Of a stretch of 64,000 nucleotides of DNA, positions 25,171 to 39,100 are shown piece by piece. Each line of letters starts with the position of its first letter. Positions within the stretch are counted from its first letter, which is position 1. This DNA comes from Sinotaia quadrata (taxonomy: Eukaryota; Mollusca; Gastropoda; Architaenioglossa; Viviparidae): contig CM054180.1 in NCBI GenBank assembly GCA_028829895.1, forward strand, positions 109,731,635-109,795,634. The letters are read 5' to 3'. The translations under genes were made by a program, and so were the position numbers. The notes beneath the pieces are model-generated. The model had not been told where the DNA came from, ran no database searches, and saw only the letters and a program-made list of their open reading frames with translations.

Positions 25171-27077
25171 AGATCTGTTCATTTTAGTTAACTTATTAAT
25201 AGTAGCCTATTCTTTATGTTTGGTTCCTCCCAACTCCCCTACAAATGATATCAACTTTTATTTAAGTCAGTAGTGTAGTTAGATGTAAGTTCAGGTTTTC
25301 CTTTCAGAAAAAAAAATCGTACTTAATTTTTGTTTTAACTTATCCAGTAGACCTAAACTTTTTATAATAAATTTCTACTCTACAGGATGCTAATGAGATA
25401 TGGTATGTTGTACATGGAATGTGCCAGAGGAGATTTTTCTTAAAACTAAAAATTTAATCTTTCTTGAAATATACAAATATTTAAGTTTAGCTTACCTTAA
25501 AATTGACCTCTTTCTTCCCCCTTTTACAAATTTAAAAAACCTTTATGTCAAACATAATAAATTACTGTTAAATAACTGGATAAAGCCAAATGGGATTTAA
25601 TTTTTCTAAATGTAGACTCGTAGATTTAATTAAAAGAAAAAGAATTTGGCATTTGATTTTTAACTAATGTTATTTACAACATGAAAATTTATTGACAATG
25701 TTGAATAGTAAAATTAATCAAAACCAAAAGCCAAAGCAATATGAATAAAAATATGGCATGAACCACAATGACATAACACGGCTGACAGACCACTTATGAG
25801 ATTGCTAACGAGGTTGCTCAGTCATTGCTCACTGCTGCAAGCACTAGCATCAGATGGCAGCCAAAATTTAAAAAAAAACAATGTTAATTTTTTAGTAATC
25901 TCTCATGTAATCCTGATTGAGAAACCCTGCCTTACTATATGAAAGAAAAAGAAGCTAAAATGACCAAATCAAAGGCAAGGTTGACTGCAATTACACAAAT
26001 ACTTTTAATTACAGTCCAGTTCAAATGCAATGTTAACACAACAGCTCCTCACAACAGCTAATTGTTTATTATTTATTCATCTTATATCATGTAATTTATT
26101 TTATTTTATTCAGTTGTACATTTACATGCATCAAATGCCAAAACAGAATTAATCAATTTTAGGTACAAAATTTATTTTGACAAACTTCAAAATACTGGAA
26201 TAATATTAACAGTCACTTGAGTATGACATAGTAACATATCTGCGTGATGCAACAAAGAATATTTTTTTCAAGACCTGCATCTGTTAATAACTGTTAAAGA
26301 TGCATCCTCTGTCACATGAATGAAATGTATCACACCAAAGGGTTTTCAACACAAAAGAAAACTTGTCTTAGACATCATGGCCAATGCACAAACACGTTTA
26401 GACATTATGCTTACTAAGATAGCAGCAGGAACATTTGTGTGGATGATGCAATGCATTTCACACAAGACTCAAACAAAATGAGGGGGACTATCTTCTTTTC
26501 TGAAATTTCATCACAAAATTTCAACCAGAAATATTAACTGCCAGACGCTTGCTTGCATACTATTTTCCCCATGACTGTCATCTCACAGAAGATGGGTATG
26601 TATTTTCTATCTTCAAAAGTACTTCTATAATTTAACAAAATTTCTGATAATTCCTGAGAGAGTGCCTCTGAATGTTAATGAGTGGTGATATTTGTAGACG
26701 AACAGTTGAGATTCCAATGAACACTTCACAAGTTAGTTGTTCTTGGCCAATAAGAAAAACTGCAAAGTGAAGCTTGATGAAATCCTCTGGTTTCTTTGAA
26801 TTCTTTATAACCGCCATGCTACATTCTATCATTATTATTTGGGCACCAGTAACTGAAACCCATAAACTTGCAAATAAACTGTTTGGGGCTAAAGGCTCAG
26901 TAACAGAAACTGAACATTTAGACAGTTTCCTAAATCAATGCCTCCTAATAAACACCGTTTGACTCCAAAGTGCCTTCTTAAATGCCAGCCTGCTTCCAAA
27001 TCATAGATGCTATCAGCAGGTCACAAAAAGTTAATGTTATGAACTGTCATTAACAGCTAAAAGACATTTCTCATGCA

Positions 27078-27163
27078 TCAGTCATCATCATCATCATCAT
27101 CCCTGCCTTGAGCAAGACCACCAAACACTTTGGATGGGATTGGCTGCTGCTGAACTTCAATTT
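27078..27163 (-). CDS. XAB2: XAB2 exon 24 (residues 825-852 and stop)
   Basis: Acceptor TTCCAG, phase 1 in. It encodes [13 protein letters not shown], a conserved tail motif, then seven Asp and TGA. The Asp run comes from a GAT microsatellite, so its length probably varies between individuals. Confidence 0.93.
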
Positions 27164-30100
27164 CTGGAACACAGAAGAATGTAGTTTTATTTCATGACAT
27201 TATAGTTTAATTGGGTAAATTACAGATGTACATACTGTAATATATGCTATTTTCATTTTGCTGTTTGTCATTGTACAAAAAAGATTACTGGTTTAAATAA
27301 GGGTACAGGTGATGTATAAAGGACACAATTTATTATTCACCAATATCAGTTTCCCACAGGTCTAAATCCATGTTCTATTGCACTTTTATTGTTCAATTTA
27401 GTTGCCATTGCTTGGCTACTTTGGCAGTGACTTATATGTTATATGTTCTAAGTTTAATGTGACCATATAATTTGTACTGTTTCATAGTTAACACTTATTT
27501 CATTTAATTACTATTAAATTTCTCTATATATACACATTTAACTCTGTTGAGTGTTAGAAATGTTTTGTTGTATTTTTTACATTTCTGTGTATTATTTAGA
27601 GGCTGGATCTACATTATCAAAGCATTTGCTTCCAACTATGATGATGCAAACAATTACACTAGACAACCCACCACCACCACCACATCCCCAGAAAAAAAAC
27701 CAACCCAATGATAATTTACCTTCAACCTTTTCATCATCATCACTATCTTCATCAATGTTAATCTCTTCAGGATTCTGCATCTTTGTCAATTCTCCCAATT
27801 CCTCGTCAGTAGTGGTGCTCCTGAAGACAAAGTTTTTTGAAAGAATCAACATTTTTAAAAAGTCCATAATTTTTGTTACCAGATTTTCACCCACATAATT
27901 CTGTATTTAATCATCAAAAATACAAGTTGTTACTGTCTTTTTTATCATGCAGTATACAAAAAGTATAATTATTGTTAAGCACTTAGAGCTTTTATAAGAT
28001 TAAGAGCTTTATTAAGCCTTCTTTATTATTATTAGTAAGCGTATACCCTTTGGTTGATTAAATGTTTAACTTAAAATTTTACTGATATTTTAATGGTTGA
28101 TTACTTCTATAATTTAGAAATTTTACTGATATTTTAATGTGCACATTCAAATATCAGTAAAATTGTTAAATTCCTGCATTTAAACTGCTTCTGGTTAAAG
28201 TTATGAAAATATTTTGTTAAAAACAAATAATATAAATAAGGTTAAGTTAAAAAAAAAACAAACAGAAAAGATAATCATAGTTATAGAAAATTTGAAAGTT
28301 TCCACCTGTATTTTGTTCCTTCTAGTTACAGTGCACACCTAAGAAACATGATCACAATCATACCTACACAAAGGTTTAGTGTAAATAGGTGAATTATTTT
28401 GATTTTTAGGATTTGATAGACAGAAAGTATTCAGACAACAGTAAACTAAGAAGAATTCATTTTTAAAAAAAGGATTGGTGTGAAAGCATAAGCTTAAATC
28501 CAGACCTGCCTACCCCCCACCTTAGGAAACCAGAAGATCACTGGTCCAAAACCAGAAGATTTTGAATGGAAACCAGAAGATTTTATGCGGAGTCTGGCTT
28601 TTTAATAGAAATACCAATAATATAAAATAAATGCAAAATAAAAAAAATAATGTTAATATTTGTAAATAAACTTACCAATAATGTAATGATTAATGCAAAG
28701 CACAACAATTTGTCTACATTTTGTCTAGTCTCCATTCCACTGTTTATTTTAGATGAATTTTTGTCAAGCACACGAAGTGTTAGGCAGTTTTATTTAGATA
28801 TTTCTTTAGACTTCATTTGAAGAAGGATCTTCACATTTCAGAATAATGGGCCATTGAAGTACCGCATCATGATTTTCACTTTTACAGAAATTCATTAAAT
28901 ATTTCATAAATGGATTTTTAAAAAAATATATATTTAACTTTTTATTATCTAATGTACAAGCCACAAAAAGGAACATGTGCCTATTGAAAAATTTTAAGAA
29001 AAAAGTTATGATTTTTTTTTATTGTACCCATCTAAAATATATATTTTGGGAGAACACGTAGAATTTAAAAAAATAAAATTTACTTAAACCTAAAGCATAT
29101 ACTGATATAGGCTTTCAATTTCATCCATGCACAACCTTTTAATTTTATGTATGAGAAACTAGTATACCAAATTTCAGGGACATGGAATAATTACAACTAT
29201 TCAAAAGGGGTCTTAGCATTTAGTTCAACAGAGGAAAAAAGTCATTTTGAGAAAAACACATTTAAAGTAAAATAAAGACTACAGAACTTTAAAAGTGTTC
29301 AAGTGGTTTATTTTTTTAAAATAAATATACCCTATCCATACTACATTGGACTGCTCTTAGTCATTTAGCTCTCTCAGAATTAAATATACTAATACTATAT
29401 ATTACTATCCTTTACATCCTCAGTGTACAGTCTTTTTATTTTCTAATACTACATAGAACCAGAATATTGCAAAGAAATTTTTAAAAAAATATATTTATCA
29501 ATCCACATTAATAAAATTTGGAATATATGTTGTCTTTGTTATGAGAAAGCAATACCAGTTATTAGTTTTAGAATATCTGGTTCAGATTTTAATTTTAATA
29601 TAAATGATTTAAATATATAAAACACCTGTATTTTTCTAAATTTACATGTCCATTAGATTAGAGAAAAAACAGTGAAAGTCTTCCTGTAACATTTAAAATG
29701 TTAGTAAAAAGACATTATTCTTCAATAAGCATGCTTTGTTAATTAAGAATTGGATATGATTAATATTATTATTTTTAATGTTTTATGCATTTCTTTTGTC
29801 TTCAAAAAGTTCAATGTATGTGTATTTATTATCATGCCTTCTAAAATTCTATTATAATAATGTGTGTACTGCGTAATCACAAAATATCAACGGTTAATTT
29901 ACAAATACATGTATATATATAGGCCTATATATATTTCTAATTTTTTATTATTTTTTTAGCAGAAATGATTAAAATAAAAAATTCGACTAAATCAAAATGT
30001 TCACAATTCCGTAAATTACTTTCAAACAAATTTGACTCAGGATCATTTCTTTATCGCCGATGATCTTTTGTTTTAAAACTTGTGTCACTTTTTTTAAAAA

Positions 30101-33100
30101 AATAAATTTTGAAGCCTTACATATTATATAAGAATAATTACAACGGATTCTAGAAAAATGATTATTTGAACTTCAATGCGGTTTCAAACATAGGCCTACC
30201 GTTATTGAAAACGCCAATCTTTTTCCTAGCATTGCAATATAATTCGTCAAAGTAGCTCGTTTTGGACGGATAATTTCTGAAGAAAATTGCTCAGACTGTC
30301 TTACATGTAAGTTGAATGTTATTTATTAAAGTAAATATTTCGTAATTGTCACGCACATACTATCGCTACGTGGCCGCCATTTTGAAAAAGCGAACTTCGT
30401 CTATCGGTCGAACGGGCAGTAAAAACGTTATGAACCGAATTTGCTTATCCCGCTAAGCTCTGACTTCTCAACATAAAAAATATTTAAAGAAAATGTTTAT
30501 TTCACGAGCGAAATTCTGTTTTGTCAACTAAAATTAATAACGGCCGACGAATAAGATTCCGGAAGTGTTAGAAAAGGACTCGTATGCTGAAGAGCTCATA
30601 GCAGACGACAGAGAAGCAGTTAGAGTTACGCCGCCGTTAGCTCTATTGAACGCACGGTAAGTTTTTCGTCCTGTCATAATCGATCGTGAAAAAAATAATT
30701 GAAAATGAAAATGAAAGCGGAAGATTTCTTTTGGAAGCGGAAGAGCGGGAGATTCGAGGTAAAAGCGGGAGATTCTTCCGCTAAAAGCGGAAGGTAGGCA
30801 GGTATGTAAATCAAATATAAATCTTAAGTATTATGGCCTTTAAGGCACACTTGACTTAAATTCTGATTGTCTGCAGTCAATAAATCTTGTGACTACGCTC
30901 TCAGGAGTCCTACCTGACAAAAAGAAGCTTCTTTTCTGCAGCATTCTTTTCCTTCATGGACTCTTCTGCAAGCTGCCGTGCCCTAAATTCCAACTGCTCC
31001 ATGTTGGTTGGTTCCTCTCCACCTTCGAATCATAAACAGTATTTCAAGAAAGCTGTTCCCTTTCATCAGAAATATTTGCAACAACAATAAATTCAACTAA
31101 TCCTTTGTGCCTTTTGATACACATACTCTTAAGCACTCGGAATAAATAAATGAAATCAATTATAAAATTTGGGGTAAAGCATTAAAAAAGTTTTTTCTTT
31201 TTGTTCTGCAGAGCCATAGATAAATTGCTACAACTGTTAGACAAAGCAAACCACTTAATAAATAATTATCAGTTTGCATGTCTATGGACAGGTAACATTG
31301 CCAAGCATAAATGATCTGCCTGCATTATATTCATAAATGTCAAGATGCTAATTTGCAATTTTGTGTGGATCTAAATGAAATTAGTTTACAATCTTCACAA
31401 TGAAATTAGTTTACAATTAAATGTGAGCTACAACAGATGACCTGAAACCAGTCAACCCCAAACATGAACTGAAACAGATCACAGTCTACTTTTCACTCAC
31501 ATTTAAACATGAGCAAGAAAAGATTACCTGAAGACAATGTACATTTTTTTTTTTTTTTACCTAATTCAAACAAGGTCTGAAATAAATACAGAAAACTGTT
31601 ACTAAAAACCTCCAGATGAAATACACATGGAGTAAATTTATACATCAGCCTGGTTACACTCACCACCTGCTGAGGCCTGATCTTTCTTGGCTGTGGCAGC
31701 TAGCATCTGAGCAGACATGAAGTTAACCTTGAAAAGAGGACAGAACATATTAGTTCCTTGAACAACTTTCAACATGTTGCATTTGTAAGTAAAATTGTTT
31801 ATCTTCTCTGAAAATGTTCTGGCTGAACAGATGTACTGCTCGCGTACCACAAATAACATTGTGAAAGTGCTAGAAGGGATTAAATTTGTCAATAGCCAAT
31901 ACCAAAGATTCAAGGTGCCATCTCACACTCAGAGATGGCATTAAAAAACCCAACAGGCTGTTTATATTTTTCAGTAAATACTCTTTCAAATTTTATAGCA
32001 CAAGGAACCAAATGAAAGATTGCCAGATTGAAAAAAAAAGTGTTCTGACAGAATTCAAGGTGAAGTTAGAAGGAGCTCTCTAAAAGGTGATTATTTCATG
32101 TCATGGCTTGCACAGAGTTGCAAGAAGAAAATAAGGTTACCTGAGTATTATATGTGGCTTGCACACTGCGCTTGATGCGCAACATTTCGCGCACGGTATC
32201 TTCATTGCCATGGTTGATTTCAAAGTCCTTCCAAGCGTCCCAAAATTGGGGTGCCACCTGAATGAACATAAAGCTGTTGTTTATTATATCATAATAATAA
32301 AAAGTTTTCTAGCAGTATCAGTTTATATCCCAATCTCAAGTCCTTATTTATATGAGAATTGATCTGCCCACAAAAAAAACCCATGTAAGATATGATAAAA
32401 GTCTCTTGATCTTCACGTGTGTACATAAAATTTTTTTGCTCTTGCAACATACAATTTTGCAATCAGCATTTCATTGTAAAGACACCCCCCCAACAAAACA
32501 GCGAAGATGACTCATTCTCTCACCCTGGGATCACTAATCTGTGAACCATGACCATAAATTGCCCGAGCGCGATCAATTTCACCAAGTTTCTTTTCTAAGT
32601 CTGCAAATCTCAGGCACATCTCTCTGCACAATAAAAACCAACAAAACACAAAATATACTTGGAATAGGTACAGTATTATCATTCACAAAATATGCCTGGA
32701 ACAGGTACAGTATTATCATTCACAAAATATACTTGGAATAGGTACAGTATTATCATTCACAAAATATACTTGGAACAGGTACAATATTATCGTTCACAAA
32801 ATATACCTGGAACAGGTACAGTATTATTCGTTCAGTGTGGCTCATAACAATATTAGTGTTCGGTGTGGCAAATATAAGTTAAGTGAAATTCATAATGTGT
32901 ACACAGCAAGATGAAAAACTATCACAGTTAAATGTCTGTCAGCTGTCCTAAACCATCAGAATTCTTCAAAGATCAGATTATTTCATCTGAAACCATCAAT
33001 GAAAGTATTTCCAACACTGAGAGATCTCACTAGATGTCTGATAAAATCTAGAAGTGGTGAAAGATCTGCAATCACCATTCAGACATGCTTTGTGAGAACT

Positions 33101-36100
33101 GGTGACCAACTTACTATTCAACTCTTATAAAACAAAGTAAAGTGACATGGCAAAAAACAGAAATGAAGTTTGGCAAAGAGTTAATTGTTCCCCTTCAATG
33201 AAGTATTCCCATGATGTCAACAGTAGATATTCCTGCCAATATTTCCTAACTAGTTTTTCATTTGCACTGACAATATTTATATCATAACAGACACAATATT
33301 TATATCATAACAGACACAATATTTATATCATAACAGACTACATTTGTGCCTCATTATGGTTTTACCTATCTAGCAGTCAGTTCTTGAATTAGATGAAGGC
33401 ATGAAACAATCATCATTTTGACATTACAGTTGTGACTAAGTATGCCACTAACTGACTGGACATATCAATACTCATAATCTACCCTGTCAGAAATGCAAAA
33501 TCATCCCTCCCTCATAATATGGACAAGCAAATATTTTACGAGATGTTCCCCCCAGCCAACCAAACAATGCATCCTAATTAAGAACATTTTTCTAAGACAG
33601 AAATAACTGGTTTCCAACTAATTCTATTATACAATTCACATAATTAAATATTTTAAAGTCAAATTTACATAGTACTAAATATAGCTTCCATGTTTATTAC
33701 ACAAAAAGTGACGTGCATGCACACGTTTTGTAGAACATTTCACTGCATTTACTGAAACGTAAGGCATCTGTAACTAATCACTTTTCATGTGCAAAGACAT
33801 CAACACAGTAATTATTTTTACATGCTGGATACCAAATTGTATCTGAGTGTCTGACCATAATATAGTAGTTTGGTCATCTTGGTGAATATGTAGTCTGAGA
33901 CAGGTATGTAAATACCATTATTAAAATACAAGTCACAACCAAATATTACTTCCAAATATGTCCAACAAATATCATGAAATGTTTTGAAAAGTAAAAGTGT
34001 AAGAAGAATGGAATTAATATTATTTACTTACCTTGCTTGGTCATTTGGCAGAACTTCAATTGCAGTCTCATAAATGGATCGAGTGTGTGTGACACCATAA
34101 ATTTCTGCAGCTCGTTTTAGGTATATGTTAAACATCTGTGAAATAAATAAAATTTTCATTAGAATTTTTTTAAAAGTATATATTTTCTGGCTTTCATTTA
34201 TAAAAACTGCTTCTAAACTCTTAGGAAGTATATCTTTAGCTATAACAAGATAAATTTGAAGATAATGCAAGAAAAAAATCATGGCTAAATTACCATTCTT
34301 GCCTGTTCATTTCTGGTCCCCAAAATAAATGAACACAGTTAAAAACACTGCTGCTCCTTCCAAAATCTATTACACAATAAACAAGTATGCTGCTGTAATA
34401 ATGGGTTGAAAAAAACATTAAAATATTTGCTAAATAATACTGTTAGGTGTGATTACAAAATAAATCAAACTTCAGACATATTTACAATGAATATGTAATC
34501 CAACTAGTAGAAAGAGCACATTTCTAAGAAAATTCTGATACTACTAATGTACACTAGCCTAGAAGATGATGATGTAAAGGGCCATACTGTATAAAATTTA
34601 AGTCATGACATCTGACAAAAGCAAAACAAATGATTATGAACTAGCATCTATTATAATGATACTTCAGCTCCACAAGAAACACAAAAGCAAGCCTTGACTG
34701 TTGCAATCAAGAGAATTTCAATTTTTGATATTGTATTTGTCAACCATCATGATTGCTATATTTTAAAAAGAATGTATCAACAATACTTCAGATATCTGTT
34801 TGACTTTTAACAGCAAAATAAACTTTTGTACACTGTTCTCGTCATATACTGAAAAACAGTATATTACTTACAGCTACACCTATGGTTTTACAATTATACC
34901 TATTGAACCTGAATTCGTTTGGTATCACTTGTAACATTAATAAAGGTAAACCTTGGCCAACTGTGTAAACCAACTCACAACTCCCAGACAATCAGAATGA
35001 AAAGTCCTATTATGGTGCAATGAGATAATAAGTGTATATTAAAAGCTAACATACTTCATACTGTTCCTCAGCCAAGACCGCTTTTGTAGCCCGATCATAA
35101 ACAGCCATGGCGTGTCGAGCCAACCCATGCTCTTCCTCCAGCTTTGCATACAGCAGGAAGATGGCTGCATGCATATAAAACAAAAAATTATATGCCAGTA
35201 AAAAAATCCTTTCCAGAGATCTAAAATTTAAATTTAGAAGGCATCTGATGATCTTTAATATGAGATAGTCATAACAAAAACAAAAAAGAGTTTACATTAA
35301 AGAAAACAAAGCCCCTCCCCAATAGAGTAACATTTTCTGTCCAATAATTAGCCATCAACAGGTAGATTACTTGCAATGCAATGAGTTGCTGCTGCACATT
35401 AGGATTTGTCTTTTTTAAGAAAAGATTAAGACAAACAGGAAACAGTTTTTAATGCAAACACTTTTATTAAACTTGCACTTAAAAGTAGACAATGAATTTT
35501 TGCAATGTAAGAGAAAATAACTTTATTTTTGATCTATGTTGGGTCAAACTTAAGAGAGAAAAATAAAAGTGCAAGCAGATCAATTATTTCATTTACATTA
35601 AAAAAGAATATACGTTACATAATAATAACTTGTTTCAGTGACAATCCTGTCATTCAAAATTTAACTGTGCAGGTTGCTTAGTGCTGAAGATAAAAGTGAA
35701 AGAAAATATGAAATCAACCCACCTCAAACCCACCCACAAATGCCTGGCATAGCACATTCACACACACACATGCATGCACAAGTAAAGTGAAATATATATA
35801 AATAAAAGGGAACATCCTGAACCCTATAAAATGAACATATATAAGGTTTAAAAAGAATTTCAATATAAAACGTTTTAACCATCCATCTATATTATATATC
35901 CTATTTATTTTATTTTTTATCCTCCTTTTACTAATGTGCAGAGATCTCATATGAAGGATTTGATAAAACCATTATAATCATCTGCCTTCAGATTTGTTGC
36001 TATGGGTTGAATATCCTTGTTTATCTCTCTACTTCTGTCTACATTTCTTTATTCTTATTGTAATCTACTGCACTGTGTGCAGCTTTCAATTCAAATAAAT

Positions 36101-39100
36101 GCATAAGTAATACCTTTAGCAAACTTTGATGGGCAGCTTTCCAAACACTGTTCAAATAAATCTCTTGCACGCTCAAGTTTAGAGCCACCCTAAAAGAATA
36201 CAAAATAAACATTTGTAATCATAAGTAAAAAAATAAAAAAATAAAATGATTATAATGAAACAATCCAGCTCATAAGAGCAAAATGAAAACAAATTCACTT
36301 TAACTGATTAAATTTTCTGAGCTTATATCCCTTGTCTGTCAAAACATCTGGGAAATACTGGGAAATGCTGAGCAGCTGACCTGAAGGGAAATAACACTTG
36401 CTCTAATATATGTGATATCAATATTCAACCTTTTTCTTAGCATCTCACACTTGTGGAACTTTCAATAATAACTGTCATTTGCTGGAGGATTATATTTTTA
36501 TTATTGAAATTGTTTATACTCATGCATTTAAAAAGCTGATCTCCAAAACAAATAAAGATAACAATATATTGTAAGTTTTAATTTTCCCTCAATGGTATAT
36601 CTCATAAAAAATTACTTGTGTTTTATGTATTTATTTTTATATTTAATTTAATATATTTTGAGAGAATTTTAGTGGAGATTCATTGCTGCATTATAGAACC
36701 CTGAAAGTGATTGATTGAATACTTATATACTCAGAGTGGTTTCTACCAGAGTTGCAATTAGAAATGGGGTGAACCTATTTGAACAGTGTGCATATTGGCT
36801 TCAGACCAATAGAGGATCGAGCACTTTATATAGTAGGATATGCCATTTATAGATGCTCCTTCTGATCTATTAATATTTGATTTATAAGATGAGGAAAAAG
36901 TGCAATACACAACTTTACATAGAAACAAAATATCCAGTACAAATCTATGTACAAAACAGTGAGTTTGCAAATGTAAATAGAAATGACAAACAATTTTTCT
37001 AAACTACAATAAAAAAACCAATCAATTAACAAATAACAAGTCTAGCCAATTTTACAAATTTATATACAAATGAAACTATTATTATACAAATTTAAGTAGG
37101 AATGAAATAATCAGTATGCAAGAATCCCCATCCCATCCCTTCAAAGAAAAAAAAAAGAAGGAAAATCTTACTTACATATCTGGCAATAAATTTGGTGAGG
37201 TAAGTATTCCAAAGATCAAATACATTAGGCCACTTGAACAAGGCAATGCCTTTTTCATATGCCTGTGGATAAAATTTAATTCGCAACTTAAATTCAATAC
37301 ATTTAATGCTAAATTAAAAGTCTTCTCAGGCAATTACAATAACATTTTAATATGTTAAGTATTTATTCTGATTTATCATGAACAAACATGCAAAATAATA
37401 TGCATATAAGATTCATATAAGTATTTATTATAAAAAATAAGTTATGACTGTCATTAAAACGTACTTTGAAAGCATCTTCATAATAGTTGTTTTCTTCTAG
37501 AAACATTCCATAGTTCATGATAATCTGTGGAGTGGCAATCCGTAGGTCAATGATGCGGTCGTAAACTGCTTTGCATGACTGAAAAAATAAAAGTAAGGAT
37601 GAAAGAGTTTAAATAAAGTAAACTATGAACAAACAAATCTGAAAGAAACAAATCCATACATTTCCAAGGAGACAAAAATCATCAATGTCTATTAAGAATT
37701 TTTTAGAAACAAACATATAACACTATGAACAATGCAAATTCACAGACTTATGAATCTGTATGAAATCTTGGTTTTGTTGGAATTTTACTAATGACTGATG
37801 TATATGTTCTGTTTTGGAAAAAAGATTTGACAATAAACATCAAAGAGAATAAATAAGCAGAAAGTTAAACAAAATCATACATCCCTTTTCCATTTAAGTT
37901 TGAAATGGAAGTGCAGACTTGTTCATATGCATGCTCACATCAACATACATGGTTAAATTGTCACATTGCTTAGTTTATATTGTACACAAACTTATACATT
38001 TTAATTGCATGCATACACCAATATACAAGGTTAAATTGCAACATTGTTTATTTTAGTTTTTGTCACATTGCTTAGTTTATATTATACACAAACTTATACA
38101 TTTTAATTGCATGCATACAACAATATACAAGGTTAAATTGCAACATTGTTTATTTTAGTTCGTACAAAAAATTATGCATTTTATTTAATCTCTCACATAC
38201 ACAAACAAATGATTAAACTATCACATTGCTTACTTGAGATAATTTACAAAATGATACATTTTAATCACTTACATACACAAACACATGGTTAAAATGTCAC
38301 ATTACTTACTTAGATAATTTACAAAATTATAATCACTCACATACACAAACACATGGCTAAACTGTCACATTGCTTACTTTTGAGATCATTTACACAATTA
38401 TACATTTTAATGTTATAAATAAATACTCACCCTAAAAGTGCCAAAACTCTCTTCTAAATCTGCATAAAGAGACCACACCTTTAGAGATTTGTGCACTCGG
38501 GCCTGTACTGTCTCTGTCTGTAGAATGATAAGATATAATTTGCAACAATTTCTCACAAAGTATTTATAAATATTTATAGATTTTTTTTTCATTTAGACAA
38601 CAAAGTGTCAAATTTTGTCTCAGCAATACTGTTACACTTTAAAACAAAAAACCAAGTTGGTTCTTAAACTGCTTAGTTCAACAGCAAGGATATTAAATAC
38701 AAGCACCAGCAAGGATATTAAGCACAACAAAGTGACTTTTTTTTAGTAAAAGGATTTGTAAATATACTAACCAATGTATTTTTCTAGTATTCTGGAAGAA
38801 GGCAACAACAATATATATGTATTTACATTTGTTTTTTGTTACATCAGACACTATAAAAATCTAAAATTATTTTGAGTGTAAAAATAAATTGACACTATGT
38901 TAGCATTTAAAAATTGGCTAGTTATGCTTGGTTTCTTAAAATCAAATGATTTGTTGGTACAACACAAAATGAGATTACAGTTTACTGTCTTTAGTGCAGA
39001 AATCACTAACCTCATCATGATAAGCCACTTTTCTTGATGGGGGTGTGGTAGCCTGTTGCATTAATTTCAGTGCCTCTTCATTGTTTCTGTAAGCAAAACG

